In this document: one piece after another, positions 18,182 through 29,239 of the stretch
How the letters are laid out: the number at the start of each line of letters is the position of its first letter
How positions within the stretch are numbered: the stretch's first letter is position 1
From: UBA5793 sp040255465
Lineage (GTDB): Bacteria; Planctomycetota; Phycisphaerae; Phycisphaerales; UBA5793
Reading direction: 5' to 3'
Length of the DNA: 64,000 bases
NCBI GenBank assembly: GCA_040255465.1
Contig: JBDZVA010000002.1
Location: forward strand, 310,001-374,000
The notes under the pieces: model-generated
What the model was told of the DNA's origin: nothing
The model's database searches: none
The model's input: only the letters and a program-made list of their open reading frames with translations
Made by a program: the position numbers and the translations under genes

Positions 18182-18799
18182 TCAGCCGTTCTTCAGCCTC
18201 TCCAGCCGATCGATTGCCGCTCTTGCGGCGCGCCGGATGTGGGCATGAGAGTGATTCAGATAGGGTTGCAGCACAGGAATAGCGGCCGGGTTCTTGAGAC
18301 GTCTAAGCGCAGAGATGCCTTCGAACGGCAGCTCCGGAATCACGCCCCTAATCACTTCCAAGGCCTCAGGCGTGTTCGTACGAACGAGCGCGATGAGCAG
18401 CATGCCTCTCGCATAGTCATACCTTGCGTCCGCAATGAGTTGCGCAATCGGCTTGGCGTGTTTTTGGGTCGCACAAAGTGATAACGCATTGCCCATCGAC
18501 CACTTGGCTGTCAGCCATTGTGGAGTGTCAGGGGCTGAGGCAAAGCGCTCGCACAATGCATCTGCAACGGCATCGCATCGAGCCCACGGCATCATGAATA
18601 CGCGGGCGATAACATCCGCGATGTTCCAGTGCATGGTGACCTTCAGCCAGTGAATCAAAACAGGGATCGCCGCCGGCGCATCAGAGCCCTTTGTGCACAG
18701 GCCTTGCAAGTAATCCACATGGACGCCCACCGCGGCCAGCTCCTGCAAGATGCGCGCTTCAATGTCAGCCGGCCAGTCACTGGGAGGTTCTGCGATCAT
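18182..18799 (-). CDS. HEAT-like repeat protein
   Basis: The protein of about 205 residues is all-helical with HEAT/armadillo-like pairs, clearest at the C-terminus (ALRRLKNPAAIPVLQPYLN then HAHIRRAARAAIDRLE). There is no signal peptide. Base composition is visibly less GC-rich than in neighbouring genes, a hint of transfer. Its ATG (18799-18797) overlaps the TGA of a short upstream frame (TGATG); a TTG one codon earlier is also possible. HEAT-like proteins of this size sometimes serve as immunity partners of contact-dependent toxins, which fits the broken frame upstream, but this is inference. Confidence 0.65.
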   Translation of the reverse strand: MIAEPPSDWPADIEARILQELAAVGVHVDYLQGLCTKGSDAPAAIPVLIHWLKVTMHWNIADVIARVFMMPWARCDAVADALCERFASAPDTPQWLTAKWSMGNALSLCATQKHAKPIAQLIADARYDYARGMLLIALVRTNTPEALEVIRGVIPELPFEGISALRRLKNPAAIPVLQPYLNHSHAHIRRAARAAIDRLERLKNG

Positions 18800-19020
18800 C
18801 AATACCGCTCTATGACTAATGGGTTTTCCTTGATCATCTTCTTGATGGCGCGTGAAAGCCCGGCATGTTCAGGGACCCAAATGAAATACTTGAACTGGCT
18901 ACTTGTGGTCAACTCACCGACCGTGAACGACACGAGATCTCACGCGCCCAACTGAAAAAACTCGCCAGCATGTTCGGCGGCGCCACAAATGGCCTCGAAA
19001 AGCGACGCGACTGAATACCT
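18799..19020 (-). pseudogene. broken 3' gene remnant overlapping the HEAT-like gene
   Basis: On the minus strand, a protein-like frame (ASLFEAICGAAEHAGEFF...) reaches an in-frame TGA at 18942-18940 and continues in the same frame as DLVSFTVGELTTSSQ... through FKYFIWVPEHAGLSRAIKKM to the TGA that overlaps the HEAT-like ATG. Both halves look like real protein. If the TGA were CGA (Arg), they would be one C-terminal domain of 70 or so residues. The 44-codon part after the stop could also start at a GTG (18933), but its ribosome site is weak. The 5' boundary is uncertain and runs against UPF0158. I do not recognise the family. Confidence 0.45.
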
Positions 19021-19054
19021 GTTCGGTCGGCCCACACTCAACGCAAATCTGAAC

Positions 19055-19525
19055 CTATCTCGCGATAGGTTCGACGCCATGCTCGGCCAGGAATTCCAAC
19101 GCCCGGCGCTGAGCCGCCTTCGACTCGAACGCCCTCCACGCGCGAATGATCTCCGGATTGTGGTCGATGTCCTTTTTCCACTTGCCGATTGAGCCGTGGT
19201 ACGCCTCGCGGGCGCGTCGTGCAAGCATCTCATCGCTGGTCCATTCTGTGGCCAGAAACGCGCGCAGCATCTCGTTGTCGTCGATGGTGTCGCATTCAGG
19301 AATCTCAATGAACCGGTCCGGCTGCGCTTCGACGCGCTCACGATTCTCGGCATTCACTTCCGGCTCATGGTTCATGACCGCGGCATAGTCATCGTCCGAC
19401 TCGTACACCCAGAGGATTTCGCCCGTTTGCAGATCGAGATAGGCCTGCTGCGGCTCGCTGAACTCGCTCTGGCGAAACTCGAAGATCGATTCGAGTTGGT
19501 CCAAGTCAACACGAAGGTTTCGCAT
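19055..19525 (-). CDS. UPF0158-family protein
   Basis: The 156-residue acidic protein fits UPF0158: the opening LDQLESIFE, the DLQTGEILWV block, the RFIEIPE block and the C-terminal GSIGKWKK...RAFESKAAQRRALEFLAEHG. Function is unknown. The ATG at 19525 has GGGAGG 4 bases upstream and is preferred to a longer frame. It is 44 bases from the MoaD-like gene in the same direction, so it may be the last intact gene of a BNR-MoaD-UPF0158 transcript. Confidence 0.75.
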   Translation of the reverse strand: MRNLRVDLDQLESIFEFRQSEFSEPQQAYLDLQTGEILWVYESDDDYAAVMNHEPEVNAENRERVEAQPDRFIEIPECDTIDDNEMLRAFLATEWTSDEMLARRAREAYHGSIGKWKKDIDHNPEIIRAWRAFESKAAQRRALEFLAEHGVEPIAR

Positions 19526-19569
19526 CAATCCTCCCGTCAGGCGCAAGAACCACGATTCAGTTTCGAACC

Positions 19570-19869
19570 TCACCCGCCTGCAATCGCGCCGATGATCATC
19601 AGCGGTTCGTTGCCTGCGACGACTTCGCCGGGCAGCGCCACATCCGGCCCTTCGTTCGACAGATCCTGCCCGCACGCAAAGAAGCGCACGAACGCCCGGC
19701 GCTGCCCGGTGACGTGATCGCGAATCGTCCCCTTGAGCATCGGGTATCGGGCTTCCAGCGCTTCGAGCACGTTGCGCAGTGTCGGCGTCGCGCCGTCAAC
19801 ATCAAGCGCTATCTCCCCCTCAACGCCCGAGAGCGTGCGAAGGTGGAACGGGATCGTGATGCGAATCAC
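19570..19869 (-). CDS. MoaD/ThiS-like sulfur carrier protein
   Basis: The 99-residue protein is a beta-grasp ubiquitin-like protein of the MoaD/ThiS type. It ends in AIAGG, so it carries the C-terminal Gly-Gly that sulfur carriers use as a thiocarboxylate or for conjugation. The helix LRNVLEALEARYPMLK and the strand AFVRFFACGQDL are family-typical. There are no moa or thi genes nearby; instead it follows the BNR propeller gene by 15 bases, a pairing that suggests a shared, unidentified role. Confidence 0.8.
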   Translation of the reverse strand: MIRITIPFHLRTLSGVEGEIALDVDGATPTLRNVLEALEARYPMLKGTIRDHVTGQRRAFVRFFACGQDLSNEGPDVALPGEVVAGNEPLMIIGAIAGG

Positions 19870-19884
19870 GGCGACGGGCTCCGA

Positions 19885-21072
<1,188 letters not shown>

Positions 21073-21409
21073 GGAATACTCCTTCTCTTTAACGCGTCCC
21101 GTTCTGCCGCGACGTCACAGCTGCGCCACACTTCGAAAGGCGATTATTACGCCCTGCCACCCCGTTCACCAACCCAGCGGCGAGATGAGTTTGCCAGAGC
21201 ACCTCGACGAGCCTGCCGGGGCATGTGTAGAATACGCCTCTGGGCGGCATGCGCTGGAATCACGCCTCAACTCGGGTCGGGTCCAGCGGTTAAACCCATA
21301 CTGGCGTCGCATCTCGCAGATGAAGCGGGTGGGGCCGGCTACTCACCTGCTGGTGGGGCTGTGTCGACGCTCCGGCGCTATTGACCAGGATTGTCTAGGG
21401 AGGAATCAC
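21073..21409. other. divergent intergenic region (BNR gene / peptide ABC operon)
   Basis: This 337-base region separates divergent genes and must hold promoters for both directions. No gene was found in it. One candidate promoter towards the ABC operon is listed separately. Confidence 0.6.
21204..21233 (+). promoter_or_regulatory. candidate sigma70-type promoter for the peptide ABC operon
   Basis: TAGAAT at 21228-21233 matches the -10 consensus at five of six positions. TCGACG at 21204-21209 matches -35 at four of six, with 18-base spacing. It lies 176 bases before the binding-protein ATG. In a GC-rich genome such matches can arise by chance. Confidence 0.3.
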
Positions 21410-23254
21410 ATGACCCCACGTCGTAACTCTACCACCCGCGGATCTTCCGCCGTTCTGCTGACCGTCGCATTCGGCATGGCGGCCCTTTCCGGAGTGGCGC
21501 TTGCGAGTGGTCTTTCGGATCGCGATCGAGAATCTGACCCCAAGGTCCTGCATCTTCCGATGACCACAGACGGCCCCAAGTCCCTCGATCCGGTGGAGGG
21601 CTCGACGACCTACGAGAATCGCTGCTGCTCGCAGATTTACGACACGCTGGTCCAGTACAAATACCTCAAGCGCCCCTTCGAGATCGAGCCGGCATTGCTC
21701 GCGGAGATGCCGACCATCTCTGATGACGGCAAGGTCTGGCACTTCAAACTCAAGAAGGGCGTTCACTTTCAGGATGATCCGTGCTTCCCCGGCGGCAAGG
21801 GACGTGAGCTCGTCGCCTCCGACGTCTTCTATTCGTGGAAGCGCGCTGCCGATCCCAAGTACCAGTACAAGTCCTACTGGCTTTTCGAAGACACCATCGT
21901 CGGCTTCGATGAGTTCAAGGACGCCCAGGAGCATGCCGCCACCTTTGACTACAACGCGCCCGTCGAGGGCATGCGGCTGATCAACGACTACGAGTTTGAA
22001 TTGACACTCAAGCGGCCCGTGCAGCAGTTCATGTGGAAACTGGCGATGTTTCAGTTGTCCGTTGTGCCGCGCGAAGCCATCGAGACCTACGGCAACCGCT
22101 TCAGCCGCCATCCCGTCGGCACCGGGCCGTTCATGCTCAAGAAGGAAGACGACTGGAAATTCGGCACGAGCCTGGTGCTGCACCGCAATCCCACCTATCG
22201 CGAAGAGTACTACCCGACCGAACACATGCCAGAGGACGTGGAAGCCGGTTTCACCAAAGCCGCGGGCCAGCGCCTGCCCATCGTCGATCGCATCGACATT
22301 TCCTTCTACGTCGAGAGCCAGCCGATGTGGCTCAAGTTCTCAGCCGGCGAACTCGACTACACCACCGTGCCTGAAACCGCCTACAACGACGCCTTCGCGC
22401 GACGATCGGGCAATCTCAAGAAGTCCTATTCCGATCGCGGCATCGTCGCCCACAAAGTTCCACTGCTCGACTTCATCTTCCGCGGCTTCAACATGGAAGA
22501 CCCGCTCCTCGGCGGCTACACCGACGAGAAACGCGCCTTGCGCCAGGCGATCTGCCTCGCCCTGGACTGGGATGAACTCAACGAGGCGTATTACAACGGC
22601 ACCGCCATCGTCTACGACGGCATGATCTCGCCGGGCATGGATGGCTATCCCGAAAATGGCCGACTGCCCAACGCCTTCCGTGGCCCCGATCTCGATCGCG
22701 CGCGGGGGCTGCTCGCCAAGGCCGGATACCCCGGTGGCCAGGGCCTGCCCACCATCGACTACTACACCAGCAATGGCGCCACCTCCGAGCGCATGGCCGC
22801 CTTGCTCGTCCGCCAGCTCGAAAAGATCAACGTGAAGGTCAACCCACGACTCGTTGACTTTTCCACCCTCATCGAGAGTGTCGACAACAAGAAGGCGCCC
22901 TTCTTCTCCTTCGCCTGGGGCAGCGACTACCCCGATGCCGAGAACAACCTGGCTCTCTTCTACGGCCCCAACGAAGCGCCGAAGCCCAACAACTTCAATT
23001 ACAAGAACGCCGAGTACGACAAACTCTACGAGAAGATCCGGATGATGCCGCCCGGCCCCGAACGCACCGCGATCTACGAACAGATGCGCGACATGGTCAT
23101 CGCGGACTGTCCCTACGCCGGCTCGATGGCCCGCATCCGCCACTACCTCGTCAACCCCTGGCTGCTCAACTACAAGCCGACCGAGACCTTCTTCACCTGG
23201 ATGAAGTATCTCGACGTCGACGATTCCAAACGGCAGGGCGCGTACTCCCGCTGA
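21410..23254 (+). CDS. ABC transporter substrate-binding protein, oligopeptide/dipeptide type (SBP family 5)
   Basis: The 614-residue exported protein is a family 5 solute-binding protein (OppA/DppA-like). Residues 1-33 form a signal peptide (FGMAALSGVALASG). SLDPVEGSTTYE and the LKKGVHFQDDP block are typical of the family, and the C-terminal SDYPDAENNLALFYGPN block is the usual lobe 1 signature. The ATG has GGGAGG 8 bases upstream. It heads the five-gene importer operon and should bind peptide or a similar substrate in the periplasm; the exact ligand cannot be told. Confidence 0.9.
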   Translation: MTPRRNSTTRGSSAVLLTVAFGMAALSGVALASGLSDRDRESDPKVLHLPMTTDGPKSLDPVEGSTTYENRCCSQIYDTLVQYKYLKRPFEIEPALLAEMPTISDDGKVWHFKLKKGVHFQDDPCFPGGKGRELVASDVFYSWKRAADPKYQYKSYWLFEDTIVGFDEFKDAQEHAATFDYNAPVEGMRLINDYEFELTLKRPVQQFMWKLAMFQLSVVPREAIETYGNRFSRHPVGTGPFMLKKEDDWKFGTSLVLHRNPTYREEYYPTEHMPEDVEAGFTKAAGQRLPIVDRIDISFYVESQPMWLKFSAGELDYTTVPETAYNDAFARRSGNLKKSYSDRGIVAHKVPLLDFIFRGFNMEDPLLGGYTDEKRALRQAICLALDWDELNEAYYNGTAIVYDGMISPGMDGYPENGRLPNAFRGPDLDRARGLLAKAGYPGGQGLPTIDYYTSNGATSERMAALLVRQLEKINVKVNPRLVDFSTLIESVDNKKAPFFSFAWGSDYPDAENNLALFYGPNEAPKPNNFNYKNAEYDKLYEKIRMMPPGPERTAIYEQMRDMVIADCPYAGSMARIRHYLVNPWLLNYKPTETFFTWMKYLDVDDSKRQGAYSR

Positions 23255-23287
23255 TTCATCTCGACTGTTCAGCGGAGATCGCCGGTT

Positions 23288-24301
23288 ATGTGGTCGTTCA
23301 TCCTCCGACGTCTGCTTTACAACATCCCCGTCTACCTCGGCATCATCCTGCTCGTCATGGCGCTGCTGCGCGTGCGCAATCCCGTCTACGCCTACCTCGG
23401 TAAGAACGCGGATGAGAAGCAGGTGGAGCAGTTCGAGAAATCCTTCGGCCTGCAGGATCCCTTCATCGTGCAGTACGGCCGCTTCCTCTGGAACGGCGCT
23501 CAACTCGACTTTGGCGAGAGTTGGAAGTACAAAGGCACAACAGTTCGTGAGAAACTCCTGGCGTCCATCCCGCCTTCGCTCTCCATCACCGTGCCCGCGC
23601 TGATCCTGACCACGATGATCTCCATCACGGTCGGATTGCTCTCTGCGTTCTATCGCGGGCGTTGGATCGACCGCCTGCTGGTCATCGCCGCCGTGCTGGG
23701 CATGAGCATCAGTTTCCTCGTCTACATCATCTTCGGCCAGTTTGTCGGCGCCTTCCTGCCCAAGCAGGCGGGCTGGGGGCTGCAACCCTTTGAGATCAGC
23801 GGATACAAGCCGTGGTACACCATGGCGAGCACCGACATCTTCGGCGTCACGGTGCCCTACCCGTCGCACATCTCACCAACCACCTGGGTCGCATTCTGCC
23901 TGCTGCCCGTTCTCATCAGCGTGATCGTCTCCATGGGCTACGACACGCGCTTTTACCGCGCCGTCATGGTCGAAGAGTGCAACCGCGACTACATCATCAC
24001 CGCCAAGGCCAAGGGCGCGACCAAGAACAAGATCATGTTCGTGCACATGCTCAAGAACGCGATGATCCCCATCATCACGCGCATCATGACCACGCTGCCG
24101 TTTCTGATTACCGGCTCGATCCTCCTCGAAATCTTCTTTGGCATTCCCGGCATGGGCCGCACGCTGATTACCGCCATCACCGACATGGACTACCCGATGA
24201 TCCAGGGCTTCACCGCGGTGATCGCGCTGCTCTACATCCTCTCGATCATTCTCACCGATGTGCTCTACGCCCTCGTTGATCCGAGAGTGAGGCTGTCGTG
24301 A
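23288..24301 (+). CDS. ABC transporter permease, OppB/DppB type
   Basis: The 337-residue inner-membrane protein matches OppB/DppB: the N-terminal MWSFILRRLLYNIPV anchor, a periplasmic loop, and five further membrane segments. The cytoplasmic coupling loop (YIITAKAKGATKNKIMFVHMLKNA) has the conserved A-K-A-K-G. It lies 33 bases after the binding-protein gene, and its TGA overlaps the next gene's ATG. It forms the membrane channel with the following permease. Confidence 0.9.
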   Translation: MWSFILRRLLYNIPVYLGIILLVMALLRVRNPVYAYLGKNADEKQVEQFEKSFGLQDPFIVQYGRFLWNGAQLDFGESWKYKGTTVREKLLASIPPSLSITVPALILTTMISITVGLLSAFYRGRWIDRLLVIAAVLGMSISFLVYIIFGQFVGAFLPKQAGWGLQPFEISGYKPWYTMASTDIFGVTVPYPSHISPTTWVAFCLLPVLISVIVSMGYDTRFYRAVMVEECNRDYIITAKAKGATKNKIMFVHMLKNAMIPIITRIMTTLPFLITGSILLEIFFGIPGMGRTLITAITDMDYPMIQGFTAVIALLYILSIILTDVLYALVDPRVRLS

Positions 24302-25512
24302 TGGGGCGCTTCCTCAAGTCGCGCGGCGCTCGCAAGTTCATGCGCAATCGCCTGGCGATGGCGTCGCTGGGCATCATCGGGATCTACTTCCTCACCGCCA
24401 TGTTCGTCTTCATGGGCGGCATCAGCATGGATGCGACCAAGCAGCGCGTCCTGCCCAAGCACGTACCCGGCTTCTTTGAATCTTCAAGTCTCGATCAGCG
24501 CGTCGAGGCTGCGACCCACTACATCAACGACGTCGATCTCGCCTGTCGGCTCGCGGAGCGCCGTGATGAAGACCCCTACGGCATTATCTCGGAAAAGCAT
24601 CTCGCCGAGCGCGTACCCGCCAAACTCACGACCGACGAGTACAACGACCTGCTCGACGAGGCGTATGCGATTCTCGAAGAAGAACTCGACGGCGTCGACG
24701 ACCTGAACCATCGCCCGGAGTTCGAGCCGCGCGTGCAGCGCCTCGAACAGATCGCCGAGACGCTCTATCCGGTTCCAGCCGGTTGGGATGGCTTCAAATA
24801 CAAACTGCGCACCTTCCTCGGCAGCGACGCGGCCGGCCAGTCGATCTCAGTTCGTGCGATCTACTCCATCAAGGTCGCCTTCCAGATCGGCCTGGTGACC
24901 AGCATCATCTCGGTGCTCATCGGCAGCCTGCTCGGTGCCGCCGCGGCGTTTTTTGGCGGCTGGATCGATCACGTGATCACGTGGATCTTCTCCACCCTTT
25001 CCTCCATTCCCTATCTCGTCCTGCTCTCGGTGCTGATTGTCGTCTTCTTCGGAACGATCTTCGACAATCCCGATCGTCCCTTCCTCTCACTTGTGCCGGT
25101 CTACGTCGCGTTCTGCTCGACCTTCTGGATCGGCCCGTGCCGCGTTATTCGCGGCGAGACGATGAAGATCAAGGAACTCGAGTACGTACAGGCGGCGACG
25201 GCGATCGGTTTCGGCCGCATGTACATTCTCATCAAGCACATCATTCCCAACACCGCGCACCTGATGTTTATCAACTTCTCGCTGCTGTTCATCGGCGCCA
25301 TCAAGTCGGAAGTGATCCTCAGCTTCCTCGGGCTCGGCGTCAAAGGGCAGCCGAGCTGGGGCATCATGATCCGAGACGCCAAGGACGAAGTCGCATCCTA
25401 CTTCTTCTGGCAAATCGGCGCCGCCACGTTTCTCATGTTCGTGCTCGTCCTTGCCTTCAACATCTTTACCGACGCTCTGCAGGATGCGTTTGACCCCAAG
25501 CATGTCGATTGA
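24301..25512 (+). CDS. ABC transporter permease, OppC/DppC type, with enlarged first loop
   Basis: The 403-residue permease has the OppC-type coupling segment YVQAATAIGFGRMYIL and six membrane segments. It is about 100 residues longer than usual because a hydrophilic, acidic stretch (about residues 45-150) lies between the first membrane helix and the transport core. The ATG at 24301 overlaps the OppB-like stop; a GTG one codon earlier (24298) is equally possible. It is the second half of the import channel. Confidence 0.9.
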   Translation: MGRFLKSRGARKFMRNRLAMASLGIIGIYFLTAMFVFMGGISMDATKQRVLPKHVPGFFESSSLDQRVEAATHYINDVDLACRLAERRDEDPYGIISEKHLAERVPAKLTTDEYNDLLDEAYAILEEELDGVDDLNHRPEFEPRVQRLEQIAETLYPVPAGWDGFKYKLRTFLGSDAAGQSISVRAIYSIKVAFQIGLVTSIISVLIGSLLGAAAAFFGGWIDHVITWIFSTLSSIPYLVLLSVLIVVFFGTIFDNPDRPFLSLVPVYVAFCSTFWIGPCRVIRGETMKIKELEYVQAATAIGFGRMYILIKHIIPNTAHLMFINFSLLFIGAIKSEVILSFLGLGVKGQPSWGIMIRDAKDEVASYFFWQIGAATFLMFVLVLAFNIFTDALQDAFDPKHVD

Positions 25513-25521
25513 CTTGAAACC

Positions 25522-26555
<1,034 letters not shown>

Positions 26556-26556
<1 letters not shown>

Positions 26557-27560
26557 TGTCCCTCCTCCAGGTCCGCAATCTCGTCAAGCACTTCCCCGTG
26601 CGCGGCGGCGTGCTCAATCGCATCGTCGGCCACGTGCACGCCGTCAACGATGTGTCCTTCGATGTCAGGAAGGGCGAAACACTCGGCGTCGTCGGCGAAT
26701 CGGGCTGCGGCAAGTCGACGCTGGGCAAGATGCTCATCCGCCTCATCGAACCGACTTCGGGTTCGATTCACTACGAAGGAAAGGACATCACGTCGCTCTC
26801 GCACAGCGATCTCATGCCCTTCCGCCGGACGATGCAGATCATCTTCCAGGATCCGTACTCGTCGCTCAACCCGCGCCTCACCGTTCGCTCGCTGCTCAAG
26901 GAGGCGATTGCCTTCCACCGCATCGTGCCCCGCAACGAGATGGACGATTACATCACCGAACTCATCCGCCGCGTCGGTCTTCGCGGCGACGCAGCCGACA
27001 AGTTTCCCCACGAGTTTTCAGGCGGCCAGCGCCAGCGCATCGGCATCGCCCGTGCGCTCGCCACCAAGCCAGAGTTCATTGTCGCCGACGAGCCGGTCTC
27101 GGCCCTCGACGTCTCCATCCAGGCCCAGGTCCTGAACCTGCTCATGGATCTCAAGGACGAGTTCGGCCTCACGCTCGTCTTCATCTCGCACGATCTCAAG
27201 GTCATCCAGCACTTCTGCGATCGCGTGATGGTCATGTACCTCGGCCACGCCGTCGAGACGCTGCCGTGTCTCGATCTCGATGAACAGGTGCAGCATCCAT
27301 ATTCCAGGGCCCTGCTCGGCGCGAATCCGATCGACGACCCGGACCACCGCCGTCCGCTAACCATTCTCCAGGGCGACGTCCCCAGCCCGTTCCATATGCC
27401 CACCGGCTGCCCATTCACCGGCCGCTGCCCCGATGTCATCGACCGCTGCCGCACCGAGATGCCGCCGATTGTTGAGCGCGAGCCCGGTCATCGCGTCGCG
27501 TGCTGGGTGGCGAATGAAGATGCAGCCCAGGCCGCTGCGCCGACGAAGTCGATCGGATAG
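26556..27560 (+). CDS. ABC transporter ATP-binding protein, OppF/DppF type
   Basis: The 334-residue ATPase has Walker A GESGCGKS, the SGGQRQRIGIARAL signature, Walker B FIVADEPVSALD and His in ISHDLK. The C-terminal GCPFTGRCPDVIDRC segment again resembles the Cys-rich extension of peptide importers. Its ATG overlaps the OppD-type stop (TGATG), so translation is coupled. It closes the five-gene importer operon. Confidence 0.92.
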
Positions 27561-27664
27561 ACGTGGAGCGAATGCGGCTCCGTTGCCAGACCGACGCGCC
27601 GACGGGGAAGTTGGCTAGATGAACCACGTTCCTCGCTTGCAATTCCAACTCGCTCCAGACGGTG

Positions 27665-29119
27665 TCACACCGTCGCACCGCGCTCCGCTCGCTCCACCGG
27701 CTGTCCCGCCTTCTCCCACGCAAGAAAACCGCCCGCCAGATTCGTCGGCTTGAACCCCTGTCGCTTGAGATAGGCGCACGCATACGACGATCGCACACCG
27801 CTGCGGCAGTGCACGAGCAGTTCGCTGCCGGGCGTAAGTTCCTTGAGACGAGCCATGAGTCGCGTGTGCGCGATGTTGATGCTCCCGTCGATGTGTCCTT
27901 CCTCGTGTTCGACCATGCGTCGGACATCAAGCACCGTCGCGCCCGCTGAGTTCACACTTTCGGCGACCTGTGCCACACCAAGTTCGTCAATGGATCCGAC
28001 TCTCCCGGCGGCTCTTCGGTATTCCTCAAACACCTCCGGTGTGATGAACCCGATCACATCGTCAATGCCGATGCGCACCAGCAGTCGAACCGCCTCTCCG
28101 AGATTCCGCTCATCGATCAAGAGCACGACCTCTTGTCCGGGCTCCACATAACAGCCGGGCACCGTCGGAAACGACGAGTCGAACGGCGTGAACAGCGCCC
28201 CGGGCACGTGCGCCTCGCGGAACGCACGCCACGGCCGCGTGTCGAGCACGACTGCGTCGCCGCGTCCATCTTCCACATCGCGCGGCGTCAACACCTGCGG
28301 CCGAGGCAGCTCCTTGAGCACCGGTACGCCATCTCGATTGAGTGTCTTCATTCGCGCAAAGTACATTGGCGGCTCCGGCTGGCCGCTCAACACATAGTCC
28401 AGAAACGCCGCGTCATCACCAGCCAATCGAATGGCGGGGTTGAATCGCTTCTCGTAGCCCACGGTTGTCTGTGGCACTGCGCCAAGCGCCTTGCCGCATG
28501 CGCTGCCCGCGCCGTGCGCCGGCCACACCTGTAGATACTCGGGCAAGTTCAAGAACTGTCTGGCCGAGATCAGCAGCCTCTTGGCCGACGCCTCCTGCGA
28601 ACCGGCCACACCCACGGCACTCTCGAGCAGATCCGGTCGTCCCGTGTCGCCGACGAATACAAAATCCCCCGAGAGCAAACCCATCGGCTCATCCGCCTGG
28701 CCGCCGCGATCAGTTACAAGTAACGAAATGTGTTCGGGTGTGTGACCGGGCGTATGCACGACGCGAAACTCGATTCCGCCGATCCGGAACGTATCGCCAT
28801 CCCTGAGTCGGACCGCATCGTACTTGTCGCCATCGCTGCGCGACTCGAGCCACCTGTACTTCCAATCCGCGTCGCCGCAGTCGGAGACGTAGATCCTGGC
28901 GCCGGTCATTTCCGCCAGTTGTCGACTGCCCGAGAGAAAGTCGGCGTGAATGTGCGTCTCTGCGCACGCGACGAGTCGCATGCCGTGCTTCTTGGCTTCA
29001 TCCATGTAGCGATCGACATCGCGCTCGGGGTCGATGACAATCGCCTCGCCGGTGCGCTGGCATCCGATCAGGTAGGCGGCCTGGGCAAGTCGATCGTCGT
29101 AGATCTGGCGAAAGAGCAT
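27665..29119 (-). CDS. MBL-fold metallo-hydrolase with two rhodanese domains (persulfide dioxygenase-like)
   Basis: The 484-residue cytosolic protein has a metallo-beta-lactamase domain (1-250) with THIHADF (metal His residues), HTPGHTPEH and GDFVFVGDTGRPDL, the pattern of the ETHE1/persulfide-dioxygenase group. Two rhodanese domains follow. The second has the active-site loop HCRSGVR near residue 440; the first has IDERN where the Cys loop should be and so looks non-catalytic. It likely oxidises glutathione persulfide or moves sulfane sulfur. The gene lies tail-to-tail with the peptide importer operon. Confidence 0.85.
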   Translation of the reverse strand: MLFRQIYDDRLAQAAYLIGCQRTGEAIVIDPERDVDRYMDEAKKHGMRLVACAETHIHADFLSGSRQLAEMTGARIYVSDCGDADWKYRWLESRSDGDKYDAVRLRDGDTFRIGGIEFRVVHTPGHTPEHISLLVTDRGGQADEPMGLLSGDFVFVGDTGRPDLLESAVGVAGSQEASAKRLLISARQFLNLPEYLQVWPAHGAGSACGKALGAVPQTTVGYEKRFNPAIRLAGDDAAFLDYVLSGQPEPPMYFARMKTLNRDGVPVLKELPRPQVLTPRDVEDGRGDAVVLDTRPWRAFREAHVPGALFTPFDSSFPTVPGCYVEPGQEVVLLIDERNLGEAVRLLVRIGIDDVIGFITPEVFEEYRRAAGRVGSIDELGVAQVAESVNSAGATVLDVRRMVEHEEGHIDGSINIAHTRLMARLKELTPGSELLVHCRSGVRSSYACAYLKRQGFKPTNLAGGFLAWEKAGQPVERAERGATV

Positions 29120-29239
29120 GGGTCATCCCTCTCAACTGCGGGGCACGGTCTCAATGATTATAGAGTCCGTGCTGACATGTCCGGCGGAGCGGGGCGTCGG
29201 GACATGGCAGATTCAACCCAGATCGGCTACGCTGTTGAC

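Noticed and set aside
18940..18942. TGA as a recoded codon in the minus-strand frame upstream of the HEAT-like gene
   Set aside because: No other sign of recoding; genes throughout the window use TGA as a normal stop. A nonsense mutation is simpler.
22340..23869. 509-codon minus-strand frame over the binding-protein and permease genes
   Set aside because: It is a shadow of the OppA/OppB-type genes, which carry clear family motifs on the plus strand.
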